Shown here: one piece after another, positions 60,370 to 62,078 of the stretch
Layout of the letters: each line of letters opens with the position of its first letter
Numbering within the stretch: the stretch's first letter is position 1
Source: Gammaproteobacteria bacterium
GTDB taxonomy: Bacteria; Pseudomonadota; Gammaproteobacteria; Pseudomonadales; Halieaceae
Direction of reading: 5' to 3'
Length of the DNA stretch: 62,078 nucleotides
Assembly (NCBI GenBank): GCA_030431585.1
Contig: JAUIIQ010000004.1
Location: forward strand, 1 to 62,078
Made by a program: the position numbers and the translations under genes
Notes under the pieces: generated by a model
Database searches by the model: none
The model's input: the letters and a program-made list of their open reading frames with translations, nothing else
Told to the model about the DNA's origin: nothing

Positions 60370-62078
60370 TGATTAATATGCTTACTGGTTTACGCGACTG
60401 GGTTGATGATCGACTACCCATCATGCGTGCGTGGAATACGCACATGGGCAAGTACTACGCGCCCAAGAATTTCAACTTCTGGTACTTCTTCGGCGTCCTC
60501 TCCCTCGTCGTGCTGGTTAACCAGCTGCTGACAGGCATCTGGCTTACCATGAACTACACGCCCAGTGCCGAAGACGCATTTGCATCCGTTGAGTACATTA
60601 TGCGCGATGTGGATTACGGCTGGATTCTGCGCTACATGCACTCTACCGGCGCCTCGGCCTTCTTTGTCGTGGTCTACCTGCATATGTTCCGTGCAATGCT
60701 GTACGGCTCCTACAAGAAGCCACGAGAGTTGATCTGGATCTTCGGCATGCTCATCTTTGTGGTGCTGATGGCAGAGGCCTTCGTAGGCTATGTGCTGCCG
60801 TGGGGGCAGATGTCCTACTGGGGCGCCCAGGTGATCATCTCGCTGTTCGGCGCGATCCCTGTAGTGGGTGAAGATATCGTTACCTGGATTCGCGGCGACT
60901 ACCTGATATCCGGTGCTACCCTGAACCGCTTCTTCGCGCTGCACGTGGTGGCATTGCCCATCGTGCTGTTGGCGCTGGTGGTGCTGCACTTGCTGGCGCT
61001 GCATGAGGTGGGTTCCAACAACCCGGACGGAGTTGATATCAAGAAGCACAAAGGTCCTGACGGCGTGCCGCTGGACGGCATTGCCTTCCATCCTTACTAC
61101 TCAGTACACGACCTGCAGGCGATTGCTGTCTTCCTGTTCATCTTCTGTGGCGTGATCTTCTTCCTGCCAGAGATGGGCGGCTTTTTCCTGGAGTTTGCCA
61201 ACTTTGAGGAAGCCAATGCGCTGAAAACGCCTGAGCACATTGCACCGGTGTGGTATTTCACACCGTTCTACTCCGTGCTGCGCGCGGTGCCCGACAAGTT
61301 CTGGGGCTTTATCGCTTTCGCTGCCTCCGTGGCAATCCCCTTCCTGTTGCCCTGGCTGGATCGCAGCCCGGTCAATTCCTGGCGCTACCGCGGTAACATC
61401 ACCAGGGTGATGCTGGTGTTGTTTGTGGCGAGCTTCCTGATCCTGGGTGTATTGGGTGTCAAGGCGCCCACGGACTCGCGCACCTTCCTGGCTCAGATTT
61501 GCTCGGTCTTTTACTTTGCCTTCTTCCTCACCATGCCGATCTGGTCTTCCATAGACAAGACCAAGCCTGTGCCCGACCGTGTGACCATGGACGGTGGTAT
61601 CGGCTTCTGGGGCAGTATGGGTGGCCTCGCGCTGATTCTCGCGCTGACGATCCTGCCGCTGAAAGCGGTAGGGGCCGAGTCCGCTCACCCCTGTGGAGCG
61701 ATCGAATGCGACGAGTTCGTAGCTGACCCGGGCAACAAGCCGTCTCTGCAGAATGGGGCGAAGCTGTATATGAACTACTGCATGGGGTGTCACTCCCTGC
61801 AGTACTCTCGTTACAATCGTGTGGCTGCTGACCTGGGTATCCCCGAAGACCTGATGTTGAAACACCTGGTGTTTGATCCGGATGTGAAGATCGGCTCGCT
61901 GATGCACAATGCGATGGATGACCGCACCGCCAAGGTCTGGTTTGGCGCGACCCCTCCCGACCTGACGCTGGTGGCGCGCGCCCGGGCTGCGGTTGGTCGC
62001 ACTGGTCCAGAGTGGTTGTATACTTACCTGCGTTCGTTCTACAAGGACGACAGCCGGCCCTATGGCGTGAACAACAGG
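60369..62078 (+). CDS. Cytochrome b / cytochrome c1 fusion protein (FbcH-like), 3' end truncated by window
   Basis: Manual in-frame translation from ATG 60369 finds no stop to 62078; cytochrome b (MHSTGASAFFVVVYLHMF, VLPWGQMSYWGAQVI) leads into a signal-like TM (GGLALILALTILPLKAVGAES) and cyt c1 (AKLYMNYCMGCHSLQYSRYNRVAADLGI). Absent from supplied ORF track because it has no stop inside the window. Confidence 0.93.
   Translation, partial: MINMLTGLRDWVDDRLPIMRAWNTHMGKYYAPKNFNFWYFFGVLSLVVLVNQLLTGIWLTMNYTPSAEDAFASVEYIMRDVDYGWILRYMHSTGASAFFVVVYLHMFRAMLYGSYKKPRELIWIFGMLIFVVLMAEAFVGYVLPWGQMSYWGAQVIISLFGAIPVVGEDIVTWIRGDYLISGATLNRFFALHVVALPIVLLALVVLHLLALHEVGSNNPDGVDIKKHKGPDGVPLDGIAFHPYYSVHDLQAIAVFLFIFCGVIFFLPEMGGFFLEFANFEEANALKTPEHIAPVWYFTPFYSVLRAVPDKFWGFIAFAASVAIPFLLPWLDRSPVNSWRYRGNITRVMLVLFVASFLILGVLGVKAPTDSRTFLAQICSVFYFAFFLTMPIWSSIDKTKPVPDRVTMDGGIGFWGSMGGLALILALTILPLKAVGAESAHPCGAIECDEFVADPGNKPSLQNGAKLYMNYCMGCHSLQYSRYNRVAADLGIPEDLMLKHLVFDPDVKIGSLMHNAMDDRTAKVWFGATPPDLTLVARARAAVGRTGPEWLYTYLRSFYKDDSRPYGVNNR

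Noticed and set aside
60414-61907. Minus-strand ORFs 60414..61091 and 61101..61907
   Set aside because: They appear in the track only because the true plus-strand cytochrome b/c1 ORF lacks a stop in the window; sequences are His/Gln-rich antisense noise.

Overview
62,078-bp chromosomal window from a GC-rich gammaproteobacterium. The gene orders resemble marine Cellvibrionales/Halieaceae-type or Pseudomonas-type genomes; this taxonomy is inference only. I see no tRNA, rRNA, CRISPR array, transposase or prophage genes. Most of the window is conserved housekeeping sequence: RND pump, dapA-bamC, dapD/dapE, gatCAB, mreBCD-maf-rng-yhdP, mgtE/NPr/rapZ/ptsN/hpf/rpoN/lptBAC/kdsCD/yrbG, mlaC-ibaG-hisGD-degS-nif3-yhcB-zapE, and rplM-rpsI-petA-cytochrome b/c1. 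Accessory content includes a putative steroid/lipid catabolism island (about 6.2-14.8 kb), an MCE-type lipid ABC transporter (14.8-18.3 kb), and a divergent pair of an LRR lipoprotein and a class III cyclase-like protein (22.6-24.6 kb). Main points for a second look: (1) the ORF track omits a large ORF at the right edge that reads from cytochrome b straight into cytochrome c1 with no stop codon, so it is a petB-petC fusion (FbcH-like); (2) mreC has no ATG/GTG/TTG at its expected N-terminus and probably starts at ATC; (3) the rplM leader is structured, with mutually exclusive hairpins around the Shine-Dalgarno; (4) a perfect 12-bp inverted repeat spans the lptB stop codon upstream of rpoN; (5) mlaC is orphaned in a locus lacking mlaFED, mlaB, murA and hisC; (6) a divergent cyclase-fold protein sits beside an operator-like dyad. 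I found no clear novel defence or mobile system.
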